Both the position numbers and the translations under genes were made by a program. The notes under the pieces are model-generated. The model did not search any database, was not told the origin of the DNA, and saw only the letters and a program-made list of their open reading frames with translations. Shown here in pieces: positions 1 through 6,105 of a stretch of 11,026 nucleotides of DNA. How positions within the stretch are numbered: the first letter of the stretch is position 1; every line of letters starts with the position of its first letter. Source of the DNA: Dehalococcoidia bacterium (GTDB lineage Bacteria; Chloroflexota; Dehalococcoidia; SAR202; UBA11138); assembly GCA_012270665.1 (NCBI GenBank), contig JAAXHY010000060.1, positions 1 through 11,026 of the forward strand, in the 5' to 3' direction.

Positions 1-4
1 TCGC

Positions 5-178
5 TTAGCTGTGAAGGCTGGAGAGTCTGCTGTGGATGTCCCGGAAGTCCTTCTGCGCCTCCTCGAAAGTAGGGCCGCCGGACTCCCCCGGCTTGTTCAC
101 GGCTCCGAAGTAGCTCTCCACACTGGTCGCGGTCGAAAGACGCGGCCTGCTAAGCATCCTCTTCACTCTGTTCATCAT
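5..178 (-). CDS. Small protein of unknown function (57 aa)
   Basis: I do not recognise this protein. The open frame extends further upstream, but that part is AT-rich and reads like non-coding DNA. The chosen start is the first of two adjacent ATG codons (positions 178 and 175), because an AAAGGAGA Shine-Dalgarno lies 6 nt upstream. The product is basic at the N-terminus (MMNRVKRMLSRPR) and ends in a charged, probably helical stretch (FEEAQKDFRDIHSRL). There is no membrane segment or cysteine motif. It is transcribed divergently from the LysR gene at 325, and LysR-type regulators often control a divergent neighbour, so it could be a regulated target; that is inference. The clear ribosome site and a sensible stop favour a real gene, but with no family match it could still be spurious. 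Confidence 0.5.
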   Translation of the reverse strand: MMNRVKRMLSRPRLSTATSVESYFGAVNKPGESGGPTFEEAQKDFRDIHSRLSSLHS

Positions 179-221
179 GGTGCGTCTCCTTTCTTCTGCC
201 ACCCCATTTGTATCGGAATGG

Positions 222-227
222 ACTATA
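222..227 (-). promoter_or_regulatory. Possible -10 element for the 57-aa ORF
   Basis: The minus strand reads TATAGT (5 of 6 matches to the -10 consensus) about 44 nt before the ATG at 178. This would give a leader of roughly 37 nt that includes the AAAGGAGA ribosome site. No good -35 hexamer was found at 16-18 bp, so the call rests on position and AT-richness only. Confidence 0.25.
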
Positions 228-251
228 ATGTTTTCTACATATACAATTATC

Positions 252-271
252 TCAAGATGATATAATCTTGA
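252..271. promoter_or_regulatory. Inverted repeat, candidate LysR-family operator
   Basis: TCAAGAT (252-258) and ATCTTGA (265-271) form a perfect 7-bp inverted repeat with a 6-bp spacer. It contains the T-N11-A pattern typical of LysR-type binding sites (T252, A264). It overlaps the TATAAT of the presumed LysR promoter, the usual geometry for negative autoregulation, and also lies upstream of the divergent 57-aa ORF. The sequence pattern is seen directly; binding is inferred. Confidence 0.5.
258..266 (+). promoter_or_regulatory. Extended -10 promoter for the LysR gene
   Basis: The plus strand has TGATATAAT, a perfect TGnTATAAT extended -10, about 59 nt before the GTG start at 325. No good -35 is visible at 17 bp (CATATA), which extended -10 promoters tolerate. 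Transcription would start near 273, leaving a leader of about 52 nt. The element sits inside the 252-271 inverted repeat, so a bound regulator would occlude it. Confidence 0.5.
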
Positions 272-324
272 AAAGAGATATTTATGGATATATATCATCT
301 GTTTTCTTGATATAGGGACGTAAA

Positions 325-1224
325 GTGGAGATAAGAGAGCTCAGGAGTTTCTGCATGGCTGCGCGCCTCCGCAGCATTTCGCGCGCCGCCGAGCGGCTTG
401 GCATCGGCCAGCCCACAGTCACGACGCACATCAAGAAGTTGGAGGGCGAACTTAACACTGTCCTCTTCGACCGCGTTAAGCGGCCTATCCAGCTTACTCT
501 TGCCGGTCGGCGACTGTCCGAACTGGCGACACCTCTGGTCGAAGGCATTGACGGTCTTGCCGATACGACCGCTGAGGCCGAGGAACGTGGTCCTGTTGTT
601 CTGGCCGCCACGCCGGACATCATTCCTCACACTCTACTGAGAGTAGTGCGAGTATTCCTCGCTCGATATCCTCATATCCACCTCACCATCAAGTCGGCCA
701 CCAGGATCCAGGTGAGCCAGATGATCTCCGAAGGAGAGGCCGACATCGGCATCATCCAGCACTATGACCGGGACGAAGCTTTTTCCTTCGAGGGGCTTTT
801 CGTATATGAACGCGTCTTGATTACCCCTTTAGATCATCCTCTCGCAAATCATCCGGTGGAATCCCTGGAACAGATAGCGCACTATCCCCTCATCCTAATG
901 AGTGAGGGAACTCATACCCGCGACCTCCTCGAGTCCGAACTCAAGAGGCGTGGGGTAAACTACGAGATAGTCGTGGATCTCGACAGCATGGACATGATCA
1001 AGCGGTACGTAGCGCTGGGAATGGGCGTATCTGTGGGTCCTAGGCTCGCCATTGACCCGGAAGACGACGAGGTGCTTGGGGTCATAAGCCTGGCGCACAT
1101 ACTCCCAGTCGAACAGGGCGGAATCATAACCCTCAAGGGCAAGAGGCTGTCGAAGCCCACACAGCGCTTCATAACAGTCATGCGCGACGTGCTGTCAGTA
1201 GGGACCCCGGGATCTATGACCTAG
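325..1224 (+). CDS. LysR-type transcriptional regulator
   Basis: This is a DNA-binding regulator that responds to a small molecule, complete at 299 aa, the usual family size. The N-terminal winged helix-turn-helix is clear: the FCMAARLRSISRAAERLG and QPTVTTHIKKLE segments at about residues 9-40, followed by LFDR and the TLAGRRL turn at about 58-64. Residues from about 92 to 295 form the two-lobed effector-binding domain (ILMSEGTHTRDLLE, ALGMGVSVGP). This domain resembles the CysB/Cbl side of the family more than the aromatic-degradation regulators, but the ligand cannot be named. The start is GTG with a weak AGGG 9 nt upstream. The divergent 57-aa ORF, or the sugar-acid genes to the right, are possible targets. 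The TAG stop shares the palindrome CTAG with the stop of the convergent sortase gene. Confidence 0.93.
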   Translation: MEIRELRSFCMAARLRSISRAAERLGIGQPTVTTHIKKLEGELNTVLFDRVKRPIQLTLAGRRLSELATPLVEGIDGLADTTAEAEERGPVVLAATPDIIPHTLLRVVRVFLARYPHIHLTIKSATRIQVSQMISEGEADIGIIQHYDRDEAFSFEGLFVYERVLITPLDHPLANHPVESLEQIAHYPLILMSEGTHTRDLLESELKRRGVNYEIVVDLDSMDMIKRYVALGMGVSVGPRLAIDPEDDEVLGVISLAHILPVEQGGIITLKGKRLSKPTQRFITVMRDVLSVGTPGSMT

Positions 1225-2351
1225 GCGGGCTTTCTGATACCAACCAGTTTGCCAGAGACCAAGATACGGTGATCGTAAATGAGCCTGGGCACGCACGCGA
1301 CCAGCGTGACGGTCGCGTCTTCCGTGTCATAGAGCGACAGATCGTCTCTGTGTACGACTGTTGTGCTGGTAATCTGGTACATGAACTCTTCGCCATCCAT
1401 GTTCAGAAGGGTCACATATACCGGATCTCCGTTCTTAAGAATCTCGGGGATATCTGGCAGCCTTCTGAAGACGTTGCCCTCGCCGCGGATGGGGCTCTCG
1501 AGATGGCCGAACAGCCACGTATTGCCTGTTTCCCCTGGATTCGAGGTCTCCGGTATTCTGCCGACAACGTGGTCAGGGGTCTCATACTGCTTGCTGTCGC
1601 CGAGATCCAGAATGGCCAGAGTGGCCACTTCCGAATCAACGCCAATGCTCGGAATGCGGATGTGTACGGCGTCGGACAACGATCCTTTCGGCAGCCCATT
1701 GTCGGGCGCAACCTCCAGGAATCCATCCTCTCTAGGTATGACACCATATGTATACTCGTCTGCGCCTGCCTCCAGCGGGTGATCCCAGTACTTTGGATGA
1801 ATCCTGTGTCCGGGATAGATGGTGTTATACACCAATACGAGCTCGCGGGCATCAAATTCCACATCGGATACCGTCTGTTCGGGAGCGGGAGCTCCCTCCA
1901 CAATCGGATCGGATACTTGGGCAGTCGCCTTGACGGCTTCGACGGGTTCCACTGACGGTAAAGTCGGCGCGGACTCTTCAGACGGTGGCGATGTTTCCGT
2001 CTCCGTTGTCACTCTCTTCGCCGCAGGCGCATATTCAGACTTCGGTTCGTCTTTCACCACAGGCTGCGGATTCCTGATGACCTCTATTTTGTTGAATGCG
2101 CCATCTGTAACCGGCGTCCTGTGTACCTGCGTCTTGGAGACGGTCGGATGTCCCGGCAACGATACCGGCCCCTGCATAGCTGTGTTAAGGTTCTCAAGAT
2201 TAGACTTGTTGTAAATTCCGAATACCGTGTATATACAAACTCCCATCAGTACTATGATGCCCATAAGGGTCGAAAAGACCCCCACGAAGAAGATCCGGCG
2301 AGGGCGTCGCGGTGTGGGGTCGGAGTATGTTTTCTGCGGATAGTAGTGCAT
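1221..2351 (-). CDS. Membrane-anchored sortase (class D/E-like transpeptidase)
   Basis: Sortases are extracellular cysteine transpeptidases that cut a C-terminal sorting motif and attach or polymerise surface proteins. From the ATG at 2351 the protein has 376 residues: a short cytoplasmic stretch rich in Arg (RRPRR), one membrane helix at about residues 20-46, a long Pro/Glu/Thr/Ser-rich linker at about 60-165, and a C-terminal sortase barrel. The catalytic triad is visible: His283 in FGHLES, Cys353 in TLVACVP, and Arg362 in DHRILVSG. The barrel start, HIRIPSIGVDSEV, is typical. A GTG at 2396 would add 15 residues, but the promoter at 2400-2408 would start transcription within that codon, so the ATG is preferred although its SD is weak. 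The linker is unusually long. No sorting-signal substrate is encoded in the window, so targets are unknown. A monoderm envelope is implied. Confidence 0.88.
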   Translation of the reverse strand: MHYYPQKTYSDPTPRRPRRIFFVGVFSTLMGIIVLMGVCIYTVFGIYNKSNLENLNTAMQGPVSLPGHPTVSKTQVHRTPVTDGAFNKIEVIRNPQPVVKDEPKSEYAPAAKRVTTETETSPPSEESAPTLPSVEPVEAVKATAQVSDPIVEGAPAPEQTVSDVEFDARELVLVYNTIYPGHRIHPKYWDHPLEAGADEYTYGVIPREDGFLEVAPDNGLPKGSLSDAVHIRIPSIGVDSEVATLAILDLGDSKQYETPDHVVGRIPETSNPGETGNTWLFGHLESPIRGEGNVFRRLPDIPEILKNGDPVYVTLLNMDGEEFMYQITSTTVVHRDDLSLYDTEDATVTLVACVPRLIYDHRILVSGKLVGIRKPA

Positions 2352-2399
2352 CCGTCGGGACTTCCCGTAGGTTGTGTCTTCTGAAACGTACTGCACGTC

Positions 2400-2408
2400 A
2401 TTATATCA
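2400..2408 (-). promoter_or_regulatory. Extended -10 promoter for the sortase gene
   Basis: The minus strand reads TGATATAAT, a perfect extended -10 identical to the one before the LysR gene. The -35 position (GTGTCC at 17 bp) is poor. The expected start of transcription, near 2393, falls in the upstream GTG candidate at 2396-2394, which argues that translation starts at 2351. Confidence 0.5.
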
Positions 2409-2455
2409 TTCGAGGCTCTGTCGGACACGCGGGGTTCGCTGCCCTTTTCCTCGTA

Positions 2456-2507
2456 CGAAGGGACGGTTAGTTGGCGCAACCCGTCGCATGACCGAAACAT
2501 CCCTTCG
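2456..2507. repeat. Inverted repeat pair in the sortase upstream region
   Basis: CGAAGGGA (2456-2463) and TCCCTTCG (2500-2507) are perfectly complementary over 8 bp. Inside lie GTTG/CAAC and GACGG/CCGTC pairs. A competing 6-bp pair, ACCGAA (2491-2496) with TTCGGT (2504-2509), uses part of the same arm. The block lies between the terminator at 2522-2551 and the sortase promoter, so it is more likely a protein-binding region or secondary terminator structure than a leader RNA. Function unknown. Confidence 0.3.
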
Positions 2508-2521
2508 GTGACGGTAGCAGC

Positions 2522-2551
2522 AAAAAAACAGCCCGCAACGACGGGGCTGTT
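2522..2551 (-). terminator. Rho-independent terminator of the zinc-ribbon gene
   Basis: On the minus strand AACAGCCC (2551-2544) pairs with GGGCTGTT (2534-2527) across a 9-nt loop, and a run of T continues to 2522. An 8-bp GC-containing stem directly followed by a T-tract is a textbook intrinsic terminator. It begins 25 nt past the stop codon at 2577 and separates this unit from the sortase gene. Confidence 0.85.
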
Positions 2552-2576
2552 CTTGGTATGAGGACGCCTGAAGTCG

Positions 2577-2792
2577 CTATCGGAAACGTGGCGTGTAAGT
2601 TGCTCCGTTCGCAATAGGCTCGTTCAGATATACATCCCCGTTGCGAATCTTGATGTTGAATCCGCAATCGGGATTGCTGCATACCCAAGCCTTATAGTGT
2701 ATCGGCGCGCCCTGACTTCCAAAGTCGGATAGCGGCAACAACTTACCGCCCACCGTGCAACTCAAACAACTGGGGAAATCTCTACCTTCCAC
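2577..2792 (-). CDS. Small zinc-ribbon protein of unknown function (71 aa)
   Basis: This is a compact protein with four cysteines placed as a zinc ribbon: C9-x2-C12 in FPSCLSC, and C38-x4-C43 in VCSNPDCGF. It has no other domain, signal peptide or membrane segment. The start is set by a perfect AGGAGG (2798-2803) 5 nt before the GTG at 2792. A frame open to a GTG at 2837 exists, but the promoter at 2828-2856 would place the transcript start near 2820, downstream of that codon. The gene is a complete transcription unit of its own, with promoter, strong ribosome site and terminator, between the enolase-family gene and the sortase gene. Zinc ribbons of this type occur in nucleic-acid-binding proteins and structural adaptors; the role here is unknown. 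Confidence 0.75.
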   Translation of the reverse strand: MEGRDFPSCLSCTVGGKLLPLSDFGSQGAPIHYKAWVCSNPDCGFNIKIRNGDVYLNEPIANGATYTPRFR

Positions 2793-2827
2793 GAAATCCT
2801 CCTCTCCCCTGTTTTCAAAGCGCGCAA

Positions 2828-2856
2828 AGTATAGCACCGAGAGTCGGAGTAAACAA
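2828..2856 (-). promoter_or_regulatory. Sigma-70-type promoter for the zinc-ribbon gene
   Basis: On the minus strand TTGTTT (2856-2851) is spaced exactly 17 bp from TATACT (2833-2828; 5 of 6 matches). Transcription would start near 2820, leaving a leader of about 28 nt that includes the AGGAGG at 2798-2803. The three parts are consistent with one another. Confidence 0.55.
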
Positions 2857-2897
2857 GTTCGGCGTGGCGCGCCTTTTCATACACGATGCGTTCTGAG

Positions 2898-4037
2898 CTA
2901 TACCGACAGTTGGCGCACCGCCTTCTCATCTATCTCCACACCGAGTCCGGGTCCCTCGGGAACCGCGAGGAAGCCATCTTCCTGGTCGAATGGCTCGGCC
3001 ATAATTCCCTCCCGAATCAGCGACGGCGTTCTATCGAACTCCATCACCGGCTCCTGGACGTAGGGTTCAGCGTCTCCGGACGGTGGGCAGGGCGGTATCG
3101 TAGATGCCACGTGCAGGCTGGCCGCGATCATCACAGGAGACCCCCACACATGCGGATTTACCTGGATTCCCTGCGTGTTGGCCGTCATTGCGACATTACG
3201 CATCTCAGTAATTCCGCCTACGTTTATCACATCGGGCTGAGCTATATCATATGCGCGCCGTGCCAGGAACTGCGAGAACTCGTAGCGCGTGCGCAGGTTC
3301 TCGCCGCCCGCTATCGCCATTGGCAGCGCCGACTTTACCTGAAGATAGCCCTCGATGTCCTGCGCGTTCACCGGCTCCTCGAACCACAGTATGTCCAGGT
3401 CGGCCAGGCGATTCCCTATCCGAATCGCGCTCGTGGCGTTGTATGCCTGGTTCGCGTCCACCATCAGTTTGATGTCCGGGCCTATCGCCTCTCTCAGCGC
3501 CGCCACCCGCTTCACGTCCTCGTCCATCGGCAGTCCGCCCACCTTGGTCTTCATACCCTTGAAACCCGCCTCCACGTACCCGCGCGCCTCATCCGGCAGC
3601 CGCGTCGGAAACTCCCCTTCCGTGTAGTACAGACCGGTCGCATAGACCGCGACCCTGTCCCGCATCCTGCCTCCAAGCAACTGATAGATTGGCTGGTTCA
3701 GCGCCTTGCCCGTAATATCCCACAGCGCCGTATCCACAGCGCTTATGGCCGAACCACCCAGTCCCACCGCCACGTTGGCGTTGTACTCCATAGCGAACAT
3801 CTTCTGCCACAGCCCGATGCGGTTGGTAGGGTCCTCACCTACCAGCATAGGCGCGAAGTCATTCTCGACGACCGCCGCCGCCGCGCCGCCACAGCCTTCG
3901 CCCCATCCGACGATGCCGTCGTCAGTGGTCACCTTCACAAGTCCCACGCTGCGATGTCCGATCCAACCCTGCGACCAGCCAAATGGCCGCTCCAGAGGTG
4001 AACTTAGCTGGAATGTCTCTATGCTCGCTATCTTCAT
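2898..4037 (-). CDS. Enolase-superfamily enzyme, mandelate racemase subgroup (probable sugar-acid dehydratase)
   Basis: The family removes a proton alpha to a carboxylate, using Mg2+ to hold the enolate, to racemise or dehydrate acids. Counting from the ATG at 4037 (379 aa, the usual size), the N-terminal capping domain spans about residues 1-125 and the barrel the rest. All key residues are present: KxK base Lys163/Lys165 (GMKTKVGG), metal ligands Asp194 (VDAN), Glu220 (WFEEP) and Glu246 (GGEN), and the Asp269 (QPDVINVGG)/His296 (NPHVWGS) dyad. These fall within one residue of my recollection of the mandelate racemase numbering. The frame extends to 4157, but MKIASIETF is the canonical N-terminus and a palindrome sits at 4066-4082, so the shorter start is chosen; its SD is weak. 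The nearby FAH-fold sugar-acid dehydratase suggests acid-sugar dehydration rather than racemisation; the substrate is undetermined. Confidence 0.9.
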   Translation of the reverse strand: MKIASIETFQLSSPLERPFGWSQGWIGHRSVGLVKVTTDDGIVGWGEGCGGAAAAVVENDFAPMLVGEDPTNRIGLWQKMFAMEYNANVAVGLGGSAISAVDTALWDITGKALNQPIYQLLGGRMRDRVAVYATGLYYTEGEFPTRLPDEARGYVEAGFKGMKTKVGGLPMDEDVKRVAALREAIGPDIKLMVDANQAYNATSAIRIGNRLADLDILWFEEPVNAQDIEGYLQVKSALPMAIAGGENLRTRYEFSQFLARRAYDIAQPDVINVGGITEMRNVAMTANTQGIQVNPHVWGSPVMIAASLHVASTIPPCPPSGDAEPYVQEPVMEFDRTPSLIREGIMAEPFDQEDGFLAVPEGPGLGVEIDEKAVRQLSV

Positions 4038-4065
4038 CCTGGATATGACCCCCCTCATCGCTCTC

Positions 4066-4082
4066 ACTCGATCCAATCGAGT
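4066..4082. promoter_or_regulatory. Perfect 17-bp palindrome, candidate operator of the enolase-family gene
   Basis: ACTCGAT (4066-4072) and ATCGAGT (4076-4082) form a perfect 7-bp inverted repeat around CCA. It lies 29-45 bp upstream of the ATG at 4037, in the divergent gap facing the plus-strand protease and FAH-fold genes. Size and symmetry suit a dimeric repressor such as a GntR- or LacI-type protein, but no such regulator is encoded in the window. The sequence is seen; the role is inferred. Confidence 0.4.
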
Positions 4083-4261
4083 ACACATACTGGCCCAATA
4101 CCGTCCACAAAGGCAATACCCCTCTTCATCCTGAGACTTCTCCACAACCCCACCCACATTCCCGAAAATCCTACTTTTGCATATCTGTTACCATGCCCAT
4201 GCGACTTCGCCCAAATCCTGGGTATGGGTCTGCTATCAACAAAGACGAGTGGATCTCTGCA

Positions 4262-5158
4262 ATGTCCATATCGGTAATTCCATCCTACAGAGTAATGCTG
4301 CGCCTCGCCCGCCGGGCAAGTGGCCTCGACTATGCCGAAGCGCTCGACTTACTGGAAAACGGTATGCGCGATTACGTCAGGACTCAACTCGCCCAGATGC
4401 ACTCCTCTCTAGTTGAACTCGGAGTCCGCTCCGTCATAGGGCAACTCGGCGATCCCGAACCCAGCCGGCTCAAGGAGACGCTCTCCGAACTTGACGACTC
4501 CAGACCGCAGGAGGTCGCGCGTCAGGCCCTGGAGATTGCGACCGGGACGCTCCCCAGGCCCGACCTGTCTGCCAGGATGTTCATCTTCCCCGGCGACGGG
4601 GAGAGCGCGGTTCTCGTAAATCAGCTCGGAGGCGTGCTGGGCTTCAGCCTGGGCGCGAGCGCGACGCTGCTCTTCGTATGGCCGCGCGGCGATTGGCGTG
4701 AGAACCTGAGCTACAACGTAGTCCACGAGTACGCCCATCTGGTCCGCAATCTTCTGTTCCCTAGGGGCATTTCGGGCGGCAGACTGGTTTATATGAAGAC
4801 CCAGCAGCCTGAAACGCTTCTCGACGCGATGGTCGCCGAGGGCATATCGGACTGCTTCGCGCAGGAGTGTCTGAACGGAGCGCGTCCGCGCTGGATGGAC
4901 ACCCAGGACGAAGTCAAGCCTCGGAGAATGTGGCCCAGGCTCCACAGGCGTTTCGGAATATCCGATACCACCGAAATACGCAGATTCCTGTTCGGCGATG
5001 GCGACAGGGTTCCAGCATGGACCGGCTACACCCTCGGATACATGATAGTCCGAAGATTCCTGGATAATAACCCCGGTACGTCTATGATGCGGCTGGTTTC
5101 GATGCCCGCTTCGGACATGTATCATGATTCGGGCATCGAGTCGGACGGAATAAGCTAG
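4262..5158 (+). CDS. DUF2268-type putative zinc-dependent protease
   Basis: This resembles the DUF2268 (YjaZ-like) family of predicted zinc peptidases. Numbered from the ATG at 4262 (298 aa), the metal-binding HExxH is at His155-Glu156-His159 (NVVHEYAHLVRN). A likely third ligand is Glu193 (MVAEGISDCFA), a gluzincin-like layout. The segment WTGYTLGYMIVRRFLDNNPG near the C-terminus is also typical of the family. Residues 1-90 are helical with no signal peptide, so the protein is probably cytoplasmic. An in-frame ATG at 4193 would add 23 residues but has no ribosome site; the 4262 start has a weak GAGTGG and matches where family-like sequence begins, so the start is uncertain. It lies 38 nt upstream of the FAH-fold gene and is probably cotranscribed with it. 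No physiological substrate can be named. Confidence 0.78.
   Translation: MSISVIPSYRVMLRLARRASGLDYAEALDLLENGMRDYVRTQLAQMHSSLVELGVRSVIGQLGDPEPSRLKETLSELDDSRPQEVARQALEIATGTLPRPDLSARMFIFPGDGESAVLVNQLGGVLGFSLGASATLLFVWPRGDWRENLSYNVVHEYAHLVRNLLFPRGISGGRLVYMKTQQPETLLDAMVAEGISDCFAQECLNGARPRWMDTQDEVKPRRMWPRLHRRFGISDTTEIRRFLFGDGDRVPAWTGYTLGYMIVRRFLDNNPGTSMMRLVSMPASDMYHDSGIESDGIS
5099..5139 (+). repeat. Perfect 10-bp inverted repeat in the 3' end of the protease gene
   Basis: TCGATGCCCG (5099-5108) and CGGGCATCGA (5130-5139) are perfectly complementary around a 21-nt loop that itself holds CATG-TAT-CATG. The hairpin ends 17 nt before the protease stop codon's first base and 57 nt before the FAH-fold start. 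There is no T-tract, so it is not an ordinary terminator; an mRNA processing or stability element between the two genes is possible. Confidence 0.35.
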
Positions 5159-5196
5159 CGGGCAAGAGAAGCCCGTTGAAAGAGGAGAATCGCCCA

Positions 5197-6102
5197 ATGC
5201 GTTACTACACGCTAGTGTCGAACGATGGGGAAGCCCGTCTCATAGTCGAGAACGACAGAGGCGTGGCCATGGACCTCACCAGCCTTGACCCCGACGTTAC
5301 CGACCTTTCTGACCTCCTTCTGGCATCGTCCCTGTCAGGTATGTCCGTGGATGAAATCACGAACCTCACCCTGGAAACGGGCAGCGCGGACAGGTTCGAC
5401 CTGAACGAGGTGATGGACACCAGCAGGAGCGGTGAAGGATTCTATCGGCTAGAACGTCCCTTTGATCCCTCCGAAGTATGGGCCGCCGGCGTCACATACA
5501 AGACCAGCGAGATGGAGCGGATGCGCGAGAGCGACACCCCGGACGTTTACAGCAAGGTCTATAACTCCCAACGACCCGAGGTCTTCTTCAAGGCATCCTC
5601 CGACCGATGCGTCGGCCCCTTCGAGTCCGTCGGCATTAGAGGCGATTCCGACTGGAATATCCCAGAGCCCGAGTTGGCATTCGTCCTGTACAGGGGTGAC
5701 ATCGTCGGCTACACCATAGGGAACGACATGAGCAGTCGCGCCATCGAGGGTGAGAACCCGCTGTATCTCCCGCAGGCCAAGGTGTTCGACAGGTGCTGTT
5801 CTATCGGCCCGTGCTTCGTGACCGCCGAGGACATCAACCCGACAAACCTGGAAATAACCTGCGCCATAGCGCGCGACGGCGTCGAGGTCTGGAGCGACAG
5901 CGCCTCCACTTCCCAAATGGCCAGAAGCTGCGAGGAGATAGCCGACTGGATCCAAAGACACAACTTCGTTCCCGATCTCACGACCGTACTGACCGGCGCC
6001 GCTATCGTTCCCCCGCCGGAGTTCTCCCTCCAAGAGGGCGACATCGTGACGATGTCCATCGAGGGCATCGGAGTACTGGAGAACGACGTTATCGAAGTGT
6101 AG
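5197..6102 (+). CDS. FAH-family enzyme, 2-dehydro-3-deoxy-D-arabinonate dehydratase-like
   Basis: This belongs to the fumarylacetoacetate hydrolase fold. The central block closely resembles, as I recall it, the archaeal 2-keto-3-deoxy-D-arabinonate dehydratase, which yields 2-oxoglutarate semialdehyde: RPEVFFKASSDRCVGP, IRGDSDWNIPEPELA and EGENPLYLPQAKVF. Metal ligands are Glu157 and Glu159 (PEPELA) and Asp177 (GYTIGNDMSSR); Lys195 (QAKVFD) is also conserved. The C-terminal LQEGDIVTMSIEGIGVLEN is the usual family ending. The start is the ATG at 5197 with AAAGAGGAG 9 nt upstream; a TTG at 5176 is unlikely because it would place the ribosome site inside the coding region. At 301 aa the protein is full length. 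It lies 38 nt after the protease gene, across from an enolase-family sugar-acid enzyme that could supply its substrate. Other FAH-fold hydrolase or decarboxylase activities remain possible. Confidence 0.85.
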   Translation: MRYYTLVSNDGEARLIVENDRGVAMDLTSLDPDVTDLSDLLLASSLSGMSVDEITNLTLETGSADRFDLNEVMDTSRSGEGFYRLERPFDPSEVWAAGVTYKTSEMERMRESDTPDVYSKVYNSQRPEVFFKASSDRCVGPFESVGIRGDSDWNIPEPELAFVLYRGDIVGYTIGNDMSSRAIEGENPLYLPQAKVFDRCCSIGPCFVTAEDINPTNLEITCAIARDGVEVWSDSASTSQMARSCEEIADWIQRHNFVPDLTTVLTGAAIVPPPEFSLQEGDIVTMSIEGIGVLENDVIEV

Positions 6103-6105
6103 TCC

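Noticed and set aside
1269..1955. Plus-strand open frame of 228 codons opposite the sortase gene
   Set aside because: There is no ribosome site and no family-like sequence. The sortase frame on the other strand has its His, Cys and Arg in place.
2861..2875. GGCGTGGCGCGCC followed by TTTT on the plus strand
   Set aside because: It resembles a terminator, but the stem is a short self-palindrome with almost no loop, and no plus-strand gene ends nearby.
2886..4001. Long plus-strand open frame of 371 codons
   Set aside because: It lies opposite the enolase-family gene, whose catalytic motifs are all intact. The plus-strand translation is rich in Arg and His with no motif, as expected from the antisense of a GC-rich gene.
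4409..5197. Minus-strand open frame of 262 codons opposite the protease gene
   Set aside because: The HEYAH metal motif, the downstream Glu and the family-like C-terminus are on the plus strand. The minus-strand product has no recognisable motif.
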